Below are positions 24,386 to 32,151 of a DNA stretch of 64,000 nucleotides, piece after piece (the first letter of the stretch is position 1; every line of letters starts with the position of its first letter). Source of the stretch: Chitinophagales bacterium (GTDB lineage Bacteria > Bacteroidota > Bacteroidia > Chitinophagales > Saprospiraceae). The DNA is taken from contig JAAFJY010000011.1 of assembly GCA_013299105.1 (NCBI GenBank), positions 1 to 64,000 on the forward strand. The letters run 5' to 3'. The notes beneath the pieces were generated by a model that was given only the letters and a program-made list of their open reading frames with translations, was not told the origin of the DNA and ran no database searches. The position numbers and the translations under genes were made by a program.

Positions 24386-26053
24386 ATGAAAGACAAGCCA
24401 AATCCTGTTGCTCAATTTTTAAAAAAAATCTGGAACTTTAGAGGTAAATCCCTGCTGCAAAACTTCTTGGATTGGACCATGATGGGGCTTAAACTTGCAG
24501 GATTGGTCATTCTCATCGCATTGGTACGCTACATTGTCATGGAGTTGCGCAAAGACAACTACGCCATTCAATCCTTTCAAGTACCCAAACATTTGGAGGA
24601 GTCTGGCTTGACAGGTACCGTTTTGGCCCAAAAAATCATGGACGAGGTATCGATCATTAAGAACGCTACCACCATCAAAAGTGATTCGGTCAAATTTGAC
24701 GCCTCGCTCAAACCCGATATTGACATGAGCGTGATGGGCATCGGCTTCTCCTTAGAAACTGTTTTTTATTACGCCCGTCGCATCATGGGCAAAAAAGAAC
24801 GCAGCGTAAGCGGAGACCTGACCCACATTGGCAATGAAATGGAGCTGACCCTGCGTTTCAGCGATGCCCCAAAGATTAGGGTGAGCAATTATGAAAGTAA
24901 TTTACCCATTGAGAAACGGGTCAAAAAATTAATGGGTGCTGCTGCTGAAAAAGTCCTGCGTTGGAGTGATCCTTATCGTTTAGCGGCTTTTTACATCCGC
25001 AAAGATCGCGACGAAGAGGCCCTCAAAGTAGTGCGCATGATGCTCAAGAAACGACCCAATGACCGTAAATGGGCCTACCTCGCCTGGGGCAAAATCCTGG
25101 TCAAACAAAAAGACAACAAAGGGGGCCTGGAAAAATTTAAAAAAGCCCTGGAAATCGACCCCAATTTTGAATCTCCTTTGAGGAACACTGCATGGTTGTA
25201 TTATGCCGACAACAACTACAAAAAAGCTTTGCCCTACTTCAAAAAACTAGTGTCGATGGAAGTAGAGGCGGACGAACTCGCCGATACATGGGAAGGAATT
25301 GCCGCTTGCCAGTACTACCTCAAGGACTATAAAAAAACGGCTGAAGCGTATCAAATGAGCATCAAAGCCGAGCCAAAGAACGTGTACCGCTACAGCAACT
25401 ATGCCGGGTTTAAACTGAGCACCCAAAAAGATACGGCAGGAGCCATGAAGCTTTTGGACCAGGCCCAAAAATCCGTGCCCGAATCTGCCGAAACCTACAT
25501 GATGCTGGCCACTATGATGTACCTCCGAAATGACAAAGAAAAAGTTTTGTCCCTCGTCAACAAAGCCCTGGAAATGGATCCAGACAACTTCGTTGCCTTG
25601 CAATACGCGATTAGTATTGAATTTTTATTGAAGAAATACGACCAAGTTATCAACACGGGACGTAGATCATTGGCCGTTGGGAATAAGACGCCAAAAAGCC
25701 GAGAAAGCATTTACTATGGACAGCACGCCTACAATTACATGGCCATGGCCGCCTACAAACAATCGCGCTACGATTCGGCATTGGTGCTGATCAAAAAAGG
25801 CATTGCAATGGATACCACCAACGGAACTCCTTACACCACACTAGCCGAAACCTACCTCCTGATGAACCGCCGCGAAGACTTTTATCGCAACATCAGCAAA
25901 GCGGTGAAGAAAGGATTCAAATATGTCCCACAGATTTTTGAGAATGAGGTGTACAAACCCTTGGCCAGTGATCCCCGGTTTTTGAAGATCACGGGGCTCG
26001 ATGTGGCTGCGGATAAGAAAGGGGTGACGAAGCAGAACAAGGCTGGGAAGTAA
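24386..26053 (+). CDS. membrane-anchored tetratricopeptide-repeat protein
   Basis: 555 residues. A single transmembrane helix (about 30-47, GLKLAGLVILIALVRYIV) follows a short basic N-terminus. Residues 60-190 form a non-repeat domain. From about 195 to 540 there are successive TPR units such as RKWAYLAWGKILVKQKDNKG and FESPLRNTAWLYYADNNYKK. It is probably a cytoplasmic-membrane scaffold; partners cannot be deduced. It is monocistronic by spacing: a terminator-like hairpin lies upstream and a MITE-A copy begins 32 bp after the stop. Confidence 0.88.
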   Translation: MKDKPNPVAQFLKKIWNFRGKSLLQNFLDWTMMGLKLAGLVILIALVRYIVMELRKDNYAIQSFQVPKHLEESGLTGTVLAQKIMDEVSIIKNATTIKSDSVKFDASLKPDIDMSVMGIGFSLETVFYYARRIMGKKERSVSGDLTHIGNEMELTLRFSDAPKIRVSNYESNLPIEKRVKKLMGAAAEKVLRWSDPYRLAAFYIRKDRDEEALKVVRMMLKKRPNDRKWAYLAWGKILVKQKDNKGGLEKFKKALEIDPNFESPLRNTAWLYYADNNYKKALPYFKKLVSMEVEADELADTWEGIAACQYYLKDYKKTAEAYQMSIKAEPKNVYRYSNYAGFKLSTQKDTAGAMKLLDQAQKSVPESAETYMMLATMMYLRNDKEKVLSLVNKALEMDPDNFVALQYAISIEFLLKKYDQVINTGRRSLAVGNKTPKSRESIYYGQHAYNYMAMAAYKQSRYDSALVLIKKGIAMDTTNGTPYTTLAETYLLMNRREDFYRNISKAVKKGFKYVPQIFENEVYKPLASDPRFLKITGLDVAADKKGVTKQNKAGK

Positions 26054-26084
26054 GGAGTTAAAAAGGGAATACCTTGAGTCGAAG

Positions 26085-26226
26085 AGGGCGTAAAAAAATA
26101 AGGTGGACAAGTTTGGGTTTAGTGAAAAAAGAGCACTACCAGTTCAAGCAACTGGATGAAAGGAAGTTGTGTTCTTTTTTTGCGAAACCTCAAAAACAAA
26201 GATGTCTATCTTATTTTAGCTCAAAT
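26085..26226 (+). mobile_element. MITE-A copy 2
   Basis: About 142 bp. It begins GGGCGTAAAAAAATAAGGTG and ends CTTATTTTAGCTCAAAT, the two ends being imperfect inverted repeats of about 45 bp. It lies between the convergent TPR and esterase genes. An open frame across it is only translated repeat. Clear target duplications could not be assigned for this copy. Confidence 0.7.
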
Positions 26227-26282
26227 ACAAAGAGAGTTTTGTGTCCGGTTTTTTTTCGGCGGGCCACTTTTTAATATCCCCC

Positions 26283-27068
26283 TCAACAACACCCCTCAAA
26301 CCAAACCAAACTCCGCCCCAGATACCTAGACCAATACTCCCAACTGTGCCCGCCCGGATATTCCTCGTAGACATGTGGGATGCCTGCCGCCTGCAGAGCC
26401 GTGTGCAACTCCCGGTTGTGGGCGATTAGCGGGTCATCCACCCCGCAATCGAAACGAAAGGGGGGTAAGTTGTTCTGGTTTTTCAAAATCCAGTCAAACG
26501 CAGGGTCTTGCTCCAGTGCATCGGCCTGGAGTTGGGGGTAGTTGGATACGAACTGGGCCATTTGTCCAAACTCAGTGATCGAAGACATGCCCGAAAACGC
26601 CCGAAACACCTGCGGGTACTTGGCCCCCAGGCGCAAAGCCCCGTAACCGCCCATCGACAAGCCTGCGATGAAAATGGGCGAATCAGCGGTCAGGACTGGA
26701 AACTGCTCTTTCATCACCTGCACCACGTCTTCCACAATCCATTTTTCATAGTTGGCCTTTTTGTGGGGCACATAGCCGCTGCCGTCGCCGTACAACCCAT
26801 CCGAGGGCATGGCCAGGATCATGGGGCGGATGATGTCGTCGGCCATCAGCGTTTCGAGGGTATCGGGGGCTCCACCTTTGGCACTCCAGGCCCAATGGCT
26901 GCCATACACCCCGTGCAGCAAAATGACCAAGGGCATACCTGGGCTGAGCCAGGCGGGTGCCGGACAGTAAGCGCTGAGGTCGGCGCGGTGGCCCAGGGCA
27001 TTGCTTTTGACGGTGATCAGTTGGAGGTTGCCAGCGGGGGCGGTTTCGGTGGTGAAGAATTGGCTCAT
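26283..27068 (-). CDS. alpha/beta hydrolase, esterase D / S-formylglutathione hydrolase-like
   Basis: 261 residues. The LVILLHGVYGSHWAW oxyanion region, the nucleophile elbow G-L-S-M-G-G-Y-G and a late GGHSWEYW His region define a D-type esterase. The acid is probably the Asp in DCGVDDPL. No signal peptide is evident. The likely reaction is hydrolysis of a carboxylic or thioester; the substrate is unknown. It is a single gene, ending 56 bp from a MITE-A copy. Specific naming as S-formylglutathione hydrolase is not justified because the context gives no formaldehyde pathway. Confidence 0.88.
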   Translation of the reverse strand: MSQFFTTETAPAGNLQLITVKSNALGHRADLSAYCPAPAWLSPGMPLVILLHGVYGSHWAWSAKGGAPDTLETLMADDIIRPMILAMPSDGLYGDGSGYVPHKKANYEKWIVEDVVQVMKEQFPVLTADSPIFIAGLSMGGYGALRLGAKYPQVFRAFSGMSSITEFGQMAQFVSNYPQLQADALEQDPAFDWILKNQNNLPPFRFDCGVDDPLIAHNRELHTALQAAGIPHVYEEYPGGHSWEYWSRYLGRSLVWFEGCC

Positions 27069-27550
27069 GTAGTTGAAAAGTTTAGGGTTGAAAGGTTGAA
27101 AAGAGTGGGACTCTCCTGGAATTAGAGGGGGATCGATTGAAAGTGGAATTATACTCGTCCACTACTAGTTTTGTGCAAATCATTGGTCAACGTGAGTTTT
27201 GGTTTGTTGGGCATGTTTTTTTGACATACAATAGACGACTTACGACATATGATTTAGGGCTCGCTGGGGAAATTTGTACTGTTTTAGGTTCTCGTTTGCA
27301 CGGTTTGAGATTTTTGAAATTTAAAATTGATAAATTTGCACCTGTTCTTAGGAGTAAATCCTTGAGGAACAAGCTCTTTTTCCTCAGTATTCACCTTAGT
27401 CATTTTACAGTGCCGCCGCTCACGCACCGTGTCACGTACAGTGTGAGAACGTGATGCGGTAGGTGAACTTTAATATCAGAAAATTAGTTTGAAATGCACA
27501 AAACCTAAAATGGTTGAGTATATAGCGCTAAACAACTCATTTTTCCCCAA
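27069..27550. other. intergenic stretch with short repeats
   Basis: No gene is supported. At 27070-27100 there are GTTGAAAAG/GTTGAAAGG heptamer-like tracts. 27235-27335 resembles 330-425 near the left end of the window (ACTTACGAC, TAGGGCTCGCTGG, TTTTAGGTTCT, ACGGTTTGA), making a second copy of that dispersed unit. Confidence 0.45.
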
Positions 27551-27591
27551 TAAAAAAAGCCATTCCAGCAGCTTTCGCTTGCTGAAATGGC
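27551..27591 (-). terminator. rho-independent terminator of the sigma/anti-sigma/DUF4097 operon
   Basis: On the minus strand GCCATTTCAGCAAGC pairs with GCTGCTGGAATGGC and is followed directly by seven T residues (27558-27552). It is about 225 bp downstream of the DUF4097 stop, with no gene between them. Confidence 0.75.
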
Positions 27592-27816
27592 GAGTCGGAA
27601 ATATAGATCAGTAAAATTGGAAAAAACTTGTTGATGTCCGGGAGCGATGATGGGCTTAAGGGGCTATGCAAAAAATAAGCTACCCAAATCCAATGCGCTT
27701 TAACAGCGTTTTAAGTGGCTCTTTTCAACATTTCAACCCTTCAACATTTCAACTACTATAGGACTTTGGTGAAAACATGAGCCCAAGCCTTGGGTGTATT
27801 TTTATTTAAAAACTCC

Positions 27817-28926
27817 TTAGTTATTCACCACCTTGATGCCCCCGTAGCTCAAGCTGGCCTTGATCACGGGCACGCTGCTGGCTTTGGCCCCCACATAACC
27901 TTTGATGACGTGCGAGGAGGGCTTTTCGACCTGATACGTTACGTTCATGGCTTGCGGGTAGCGGATGCCGGCGTAGGTCGCTGAGGCATCAAGCTCGTAA
28001 CAGCAGAGGTCGGAATTAATTTTGAGGGTCACGTCGGTGTAGCTGGTGTTGACATTCACAGCGCTCAAGCCCTTGCCCAAGCCCAAACTGGCACTGCCGT
28101 AACGCATATCCAGGTCAAGGTTGCGGCTGACGTCGGCCGCGGAGACGGTATTGTAGCTGCCGCTGACCTGGATCGCACCCACATTGGTGGCTTGGACTTT
28201 GGTGTAGTTGCAAGCTACTTTCAGGCTTTTGACATTGGTGATGGCGTAGTTGTCGTATTTGGCGGTGGTACTCAAAATATCCACGTTGCCAAACACCAGA
28301 CCGGAGTAAGCGGAATTAACCGTCGCTTCTTCTGCCTCATTCACGTTCAACTTAGAATAGCTGACCCCGAAATAAGCATTTTTAGCTTTTCCCACGGTAC
28401 CATTGCCATAGCCCAACTCAAAACTGGAGCCATCTCCCACCGATTCAACTTCGAAGTTACCATACTTGACCACCACTTTGGCCTTGCCGCTGATCGCCTC
28501 GGCGTACAAATTGCCGTATTTTTGGTCGGCAGTCAGGTTCAAGGTGCTGGGCATGTACACCTCGTAGTTGATCTTGTAATCCGACTTGTCGCCACTCCAA
28601 GACCAGTTGCGGCGCAAGGGTTCGATCAAGGTTTCGGCCTTGACATAGTCGTTGCCGTTGGTAAAATTGATTTTAATGGCATCGAACACCCTTTGGGCTT
28701 CTTCTTCGCTGCCTTCGCGCACCAGGATGGTAACGGTGACCTTGACCCGGTTTTTGTCCCAGGTTTTGACGTCCATTTTCCCGTACTTGTTATAAAGGTA
28801 GACATTACCCACGGGAGTTATATCGTACTCTTTTTTGACAGTTTTGCTAAACTCCTCGGCGTGGAGTGAGGGCAGCAAAAAGATTGCAAGAAGTGCAATC
28901 AGGCAGTATTTACAGGCTGACTTCAT
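27817..28926 (-). CDS. secreted DUF4097-type beta-helix protein
   Basis: 369 residues from the Met opening a signal peptide (MKSACKYCLIALLAIFLLPS). The mature part repeats short beta-strand units, e.g. YLYNKYGKMDVKTWDKNRVK and LTADQKYGNLYAEAISGKAK, typical of DUF4097/DUF2807-type adhesin-like helices. It is envelope located. It is the last gene of an operon with an ECF sigma factor and an anti-sigma-like gene. Its ATG overlaps the end of the anti-sigma gene by 17 bp, so translation is probably coupled. It may be a target or sensor part of that sigma pathway (inference). Confidence 0.88.
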   Translation of the reverse strand: MKSACKYCLIALLAIFLLPSLHAEEFSKTVKKEYDITPVGNVYLYNKYGKMDVKTWDKNRVKVTVTILVREGSEEEAQRVFDAIKINFTNGNDYVKAETLIEPLRRNWSWSGDKSDYKINYEVYMPSTLNLTADQKYGNLYAEAISGKAKVVVKYGNFEVESVGDGSSFELGYGNGTVGKAKNAYFGVSYSKLNVNEAEEATVNSAYSGLVFGNVDILSTTAKYDNYAITNVKSLKVACNYTKVQATNVGAIQVSGSYNTVSAADVSRNLDLDMRYGSASLGLGKGLSAVNVNTSYTDVTLKINSDLCCYELDASATYAGIRYPQAMNVTYQVEKPSSHVIKGYVGAKASSVPVIKASLSYGGIKVVNN

Positions 28927-29461
28927 TGTTTTTGGGTTTAATCGTTTCTGGATTGGATTGGCGTACCTGCTGCAAAACCTGTTCAAGGATCTGCACTTTG
29001 GTCTGGTACGTTTGGATCATGGTTGAAATGATCTCGGCTTCCTGGCCTTTGGGTGCCACGCTGAGTTCTTTTTTCAACTCTTCCATCACCGCGTCCATTT
29101 GCTTCATGTCCTTGATCACCGCGCTGTTGGGCTCGTATTTGACCAATTGCTGAATTTGTTCGTCGATTTGCTCGCGGTACTGTTGCTCCAATTCCAGGTA
29201 CTGGGGATTGACTTCTTCGATGATTGCCACCGCATCACCCTGGCTCCACTTGGAGAGGTAAGACCCTCCTAAGCCGCCAATGCAAAGCAAGACTGCTACC
29301 GCAACAGCCATCCTCAAAGCGCGGATGATGGTGAATTTTGGACGGGCATTGCGTGCCTGCATTGCCCGGTCAATCTCAGCCCAAGCCTTCAAACTAGGCG
29401 TGGCATCATCAAAAGCCTCGCGATTGGTTTGAATGAATTGTTCAAGATTGTCGTTTTGCAT
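28910..29461 (-). CDS. anti-sigma-factor-like membrane protein
   Basis: 183 residues with one transmembrane helix (about 48-68, MAVAVAVLLCIGGLGGSYL). The N-terminal cytoplasmic part (LEQFIQTNREAFDDATPSLK with W27) fits a short anti-sigma domain, though no zinc-type HxxxCxxC is present. The periplasmic part (80-183) is a long charged helix or coiled coil. Its place between an ECF sigma gene (114 bp upstream) and a DUF4097 gene matches many Bacteroidota sigma operons. Function is inferred from that context. Confidence 0.82.
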   Translation of the reverse strand: MQNDNLEQFIQTNREAFDDATPSLKAWAEIDRAMQARNARPKFTIIRALRMAVAVAVLLCIGGLGGSYLSKWSQGDAVAIIEEVNPQYLELEQQYREQIDEQIQQLVKYEPNSAVIKDMKQMDAVMEELKKELSVAPKGQEAEIISTMIQTYQTKVQILEQVLQQVRQSNPETIKPKNNEVSL

Positions 29462-29575
29462 TGTAGAAAATGTTGTGCGGCATCAGGCAAAAAATGTTGT
29501 TCTGGGACTGTTCGACTGTTTTTCCTGATTATCGCTGTTTACCAAAATAAAAACGTTCTAGGGGGGTGAAAAAGA

Positions 29576-30292
29576 TTACATCGCTTGTGAATCAAAGCGA
29601 CGCTCACTCAGTATTTCTCGCAGCTTGGCTTTCGCTCGGCTGTATTGTGACTTCGAAGTAGCCTCGGTGACACCCAGGATTTCGCCAATTTCCTGGTGGT
29701 CGTATCCCTCCAGCATGTAGAGCGAAAAAACCACGCGGTAGCCATCGGGCAATTCAAAAAGGGCTCTTTTCACGGTTTCCACGCTCAAACCTTCTTGACC
29801 TGCATCATGGTGGTTATCATCGTGGATATTACCATGTTTTTCGTCAAGTTCAGTCCATTGCAGGCGGCGCTTTTTTAGGGCGTTGATGCAATTGTTGACT
29901 ACGATGCGTTTGATCCAGGCACCGATGGCGGATTCAAACTTGAAGCTTTCCAGTTTGGTAAAGACGTCGATGAAGGCGTTTTGCAGGATGTCCTCGGCTT
30001 CAAATTCGTCTTTGACCATACGCAAGCACACGTTGTACATCGCTTTCGAGTACAATCGGTACAGCTCAAACTGTGATTGTCGTTCGCCTTTTTTACAACG
30101 GTCGACAAGGTCTCGGTGGGTGTTTGCGTAATCCAATTTTACGATCTTCAGGTTAGTGCGAAAGGCCTCTGTCTCCGGTTCCACAGCAGTTTGTGGAGCC
30201 GCAGCCCAAGCGGAGTCATTCGGCGGGCAGGCCGAAATATCCTTGTCCTTGGACGAGGTAGTTGGGTGCATTTGTATAACCTTGCTTTTCAC
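29576..30292 (-). CDS. ECF-type RNA polymerase sigma-70 factor
   Basis: 238 residues. Region 2 (about 70-135) has FELYRLYSKAMYNVCLRMVK and EAEDILQNAFIDVFTKLESF. Region 4 (about 175-230) has ELPDGYRVVFSLYMLEGYDH, QEIGEILGVTEATSKSQYSR and AKLREIL. The N-terminal 50 or so residues are low-complexity and of doubtful translation; a start at Met8 is possible. It directs RNA polymerase to a small regulon and is presumably held by the downstream anti-sigma-like protein. Confidence 0.95.
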   Translation of the reverse strand: MKSKVIQMHPTTSSKDKDISACPPNDSAWAAAPQTAVEPETEAFRTNLKIVKLDYANTHRDLVDRCKKGERQSQFELYRLYSKAMYNVCLRMVKDEFEAEDILQNAFIDVFTKLESFKFESAIGAWIKRIVVNNCINALKKRRLQWTELDEKHGNIHDDNHHDAGQEGLSVETVKRALFELPDGYRVVFSLYMLEGYDHQEIGEILGVTEATSKSQYSRAKAKLREILSERRFDSQAM

Positions 30293-30385
30293 GGTACTGC
30301 TCTAAATTTCACGGTTAAAGACAAGGACAAGGGGGATTTTGAAGGGTTGCAGGAAGGGGGTGTTTTTTTTGATGGGGGTGTTCAT

Positions 30386-30434
30386 TTTTCGATGGCCGTT
30401 GACCATCGTTGACGTATCGCGCCCTTTCAGGGCT
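30386..30434. repeat. REP unit 1 next to the RAYT transposase gene
   Basis: 49 bp identical to 31026-31074 on the other side of the transposase gene. It contains two small hairpins: GATGG...CCATC and GCCCT-TTC-AGGGC. Confidence 0.8.
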
Positions 30435-30456
30435 GTGGGGGGCTTGTTTATCTATC

Positions 30457-30520
30457 ATTTCGATGGGCGTTGCCTTTCGATGGACGTTGCCCATCGCTTA
30501 CGTATCGCGCCCTTTCAAGG
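30457..30520. repeat. REP unit 2, diverged
   Basis: It carries CGATGGACGTTGCCCATCG (hairpin) and TACGTATCGCGCCCTTTCAA, matching most of REP unit 1 with several changes. It lies 10 bp before the transposase gene's stop, so downstream of the gene there are two REP units. Confidence 0.7.
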
Positions 30521-30529
30521 TTGGGGGGA

Positions 30530-30982
30530 TTAGTCCCAGACGTAGCGTTCGTCGTATTCTACTTTGTATTTCTTCAAGAATCCTCGGTATTCATCTTGGT
30601 AGGTTTTTTTGCGGTGGTGCTCGTGCTGGTTGGCAATATACTTGATTACGGTTCCAATTTGAGTGGGATTTACTGAAAAAGCACCGTAGCCGTCTTGCCA
30701 ATAAAAATTGCGGAACTCCTCACCTTTTGTTTTCATCCATTTGGAGGAGTGGACTTTGAGGTGTTCGATGAAATTTACCAAGGTGATTTTTTTGGATAAC
30801 ATGCATAGGATGTGGACATGGTCGACATATCCACCTACTTTTAAGGCTTGGCATTCGTTTTTGTTGCAGATGCCACCAAGGTAACTGTTTAGTTCTGTTT
30901 CTATGGGAGGCGCGATAAAGGGTTGACGGTTTTTGGTACTGTAGATGATGTGGAGGTAGTTTTTTACGAGAGATTGTCCCAT
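30530..30982 (-). CDS. REP-associated tyrosine transposase (RAYT), IS200/Y1 family
   Basis: 150 residues. The HUH motif is seen as D-H-V-H-I-L (His55, His57) and the probable nucleophile is Tyr115 in VIKYIANQHEHH. The N-terminal HIIYSTKNRQPFI is typical of Y1 transposases. Length matches the single-domain class. It is flanked by REP hairpins on both sides (30386-30434, 30457-30520, 31026-31074), the arrangement of REP/RAYT units, where the enzyme nicks single-stranded REP hairpins. The frame is intact, so it may be active. Confidence 0.92.
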   Translation of the reverse strand: MGQSLVKNYLHIIYSTKNRQPFIAPPIETELNSYLGGICNKNECQALKVGGYVDHVHILCMLSKKITLVNFIEHLKVHSSKWMKTKGEEFRNFYWQDGYGAFSVNPTQIGTVIKYIANQHEHHRKKTYQDEYRGFLKKYKVEYDERYVWD

Positions 30983-31025
30983 GGCTTTTAGGTGTTGTGC
31001 TGGATGATGGATTGGCTGTTGTATA

Positions 31026-31074
31026 TTTTCGATGGCCGTTGACCATCGTTGACGTATCGCGCCCTTTCAGGGCT
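31026..31074. repeat. REP unit 3, identical to unit 1
   Basis: An exact 49-bp copy of 30386-30434 in the same orientation, 43 bp upstream of the RAYT start codon. The unit pair brackets the transposase gene. Sequence identity over the full 49 bp suggests recent copying. Confidence 0.8.
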
Positions 31075-31204
31075 TTGGATTTGGCAAGATATATAAATTT
31101 TTACGATTTTTCGCGTAAATCTGAGTTATTGCATATACCATTAATTGGGCCACTAGCCTTTATGTTTGTACATTTCACCTTCTTTACACCAAGCAATTCA
31201 GCGG

Positions 31205-31909
31205 ATGAAATACCTGATCCTTGTATTTGTCTCATTCCAATTTCAGGCGCAAGCACAGCTTTCAGCAGTAGAAATTCTGGAAAAATCGATTAAGGTCCAC
31301 GATCCTAAAAACCGTTGGAAGCGACTTGAGGCTGCGTTTGAGATGAGTATAGTGCGCGAAAAAGTGGCCGATCGTTTTTTTACCATTCACTTCGATCTGC
31401 CGCAAAAGTCTTTCTTTTATGAGGTGAAAAATGACTCGCTGCATTACAGGCAAGGGTTCCGTGATACCAGCCACCATGTTTTTTTGAATGGGGAAACAAT
31501 GCTGAGTGAACAACTGGTTTCCCGTTATGACTTGGGGAAAAAACGGACCCAATACCTGCGCGAGGTCTACGAATATTTGTTGCTTTTGCCCATGCGCTTA
31601 CAAAACGACATGAAATTTCTATCAAAAGATGTCTCAATGGAGGCGTTTAATCAAAAGTCCTGCTACAAAATCACCTTTAACTACGAACCCATCAATGAAA
31701 ATGAAACCTGGCATTTTTTCATTGACCAACAGACTTTTGTGCTACACGGCTACCAATTTTACCTCAAAGACAAAAGCACCAACGGAGAATACATCTATGC
31801 CACAGACTACGCGTTGATCAAAGACATCTTGATGCCAAAAACCAAAAGCTGGTACTGGAACAAAGACAACTCGTTTTTCAGAACTGATCGAATTTTGAAG
31901 GTGCGATGA
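31205..31909 (+). CDS. secreted protein of the DUF6503-like type, unknown function
   Basis: 234 residues from the Met that opens a signal peptide (MKYLILVFVSFQFQAQAQ). The body is beta-rich: AVEILEKSIKVHDPKNRWKR, then FTIHFDLPQKSFFYEVKND, and near the end EYIYATDYALIKDILMPK with the terminal ILKVR. This outline recalls DUF6503 / outer-membrane lipoprotein-sorting-like proteins, from memory only. It should be periplasmic. No operon partner is visible. Confidence 0.83.
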   Translation: MKYLILVFVSFQFQAQAQLSAVEILEKSIKVHDPKNRWKRLEAAFEMSIVREKVADRFFTIHFDLPQKSFFYEVKNDSLHYRQGFRDTSHHVFLNGETMLSEQLVSRYDLGKKRTQYLREVYEYLLLLPMRLQNDMKFLSKDVSMEAFNQKSCYKITFNYEPINENETWHFFIDQQTFVLHGYQFYLKDKSTNGEYIYATDYALIKDILMPKTKSWYWNKDNSFFRTDRILKVR

Positions 31910-31944
31910 AGAAGTTTTGACCAAAATGGGACCCTAGGGATGGC

Positions 31945-32116
31945 AAAAGAATAAGTATAAAAATTGGCACCTCCGATTTTGAGTTGATTGAGGTCAACAT
32001 GATGCTGGAAATCAGTGAATATCCGTTTCATCCGTAAAATCCGTGTTCCTAACCAGCGCCGCGAAGCGGGGCAAAGTATTTACCAATTATTACAAGTTGT
32101 TTTTTCCGTGGCCCCT
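31945..32116 (+). repeat. dispersed repeat F2, copy 2
   Basis: It shares the ordered blocks of copy 1: ATAAAAATTGGCACCTCCGA, GGTCAACATGATGCTGGAAA, TATCCGTTTCATCCG, GCGAAGCGGGGCAAAG, TTACAAGTT, GTGGCCCCT. It lies between the convergent 31205-31909 gene and the polyferredoxin gene. Confidence 0.65.
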
Positions 32117-32151
32117 ACTGGATAATTGCTTTAGCCTAAGCCACCTGCCAA

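Noticed and set aside
26074-26274. 66-codon open frame on the plus strand
   Set aside because: It is a translation of MITE-A copy 2. The same peptide-like pieces appear wherever the element occurs, including upstream of barrel paralog 3.
26508-27125. 205-codon open frame opposite the esterase gene
   Set aside because: The minus-strand esterase in the same place has all catalytic motifs; this frame is its antisense shadow.
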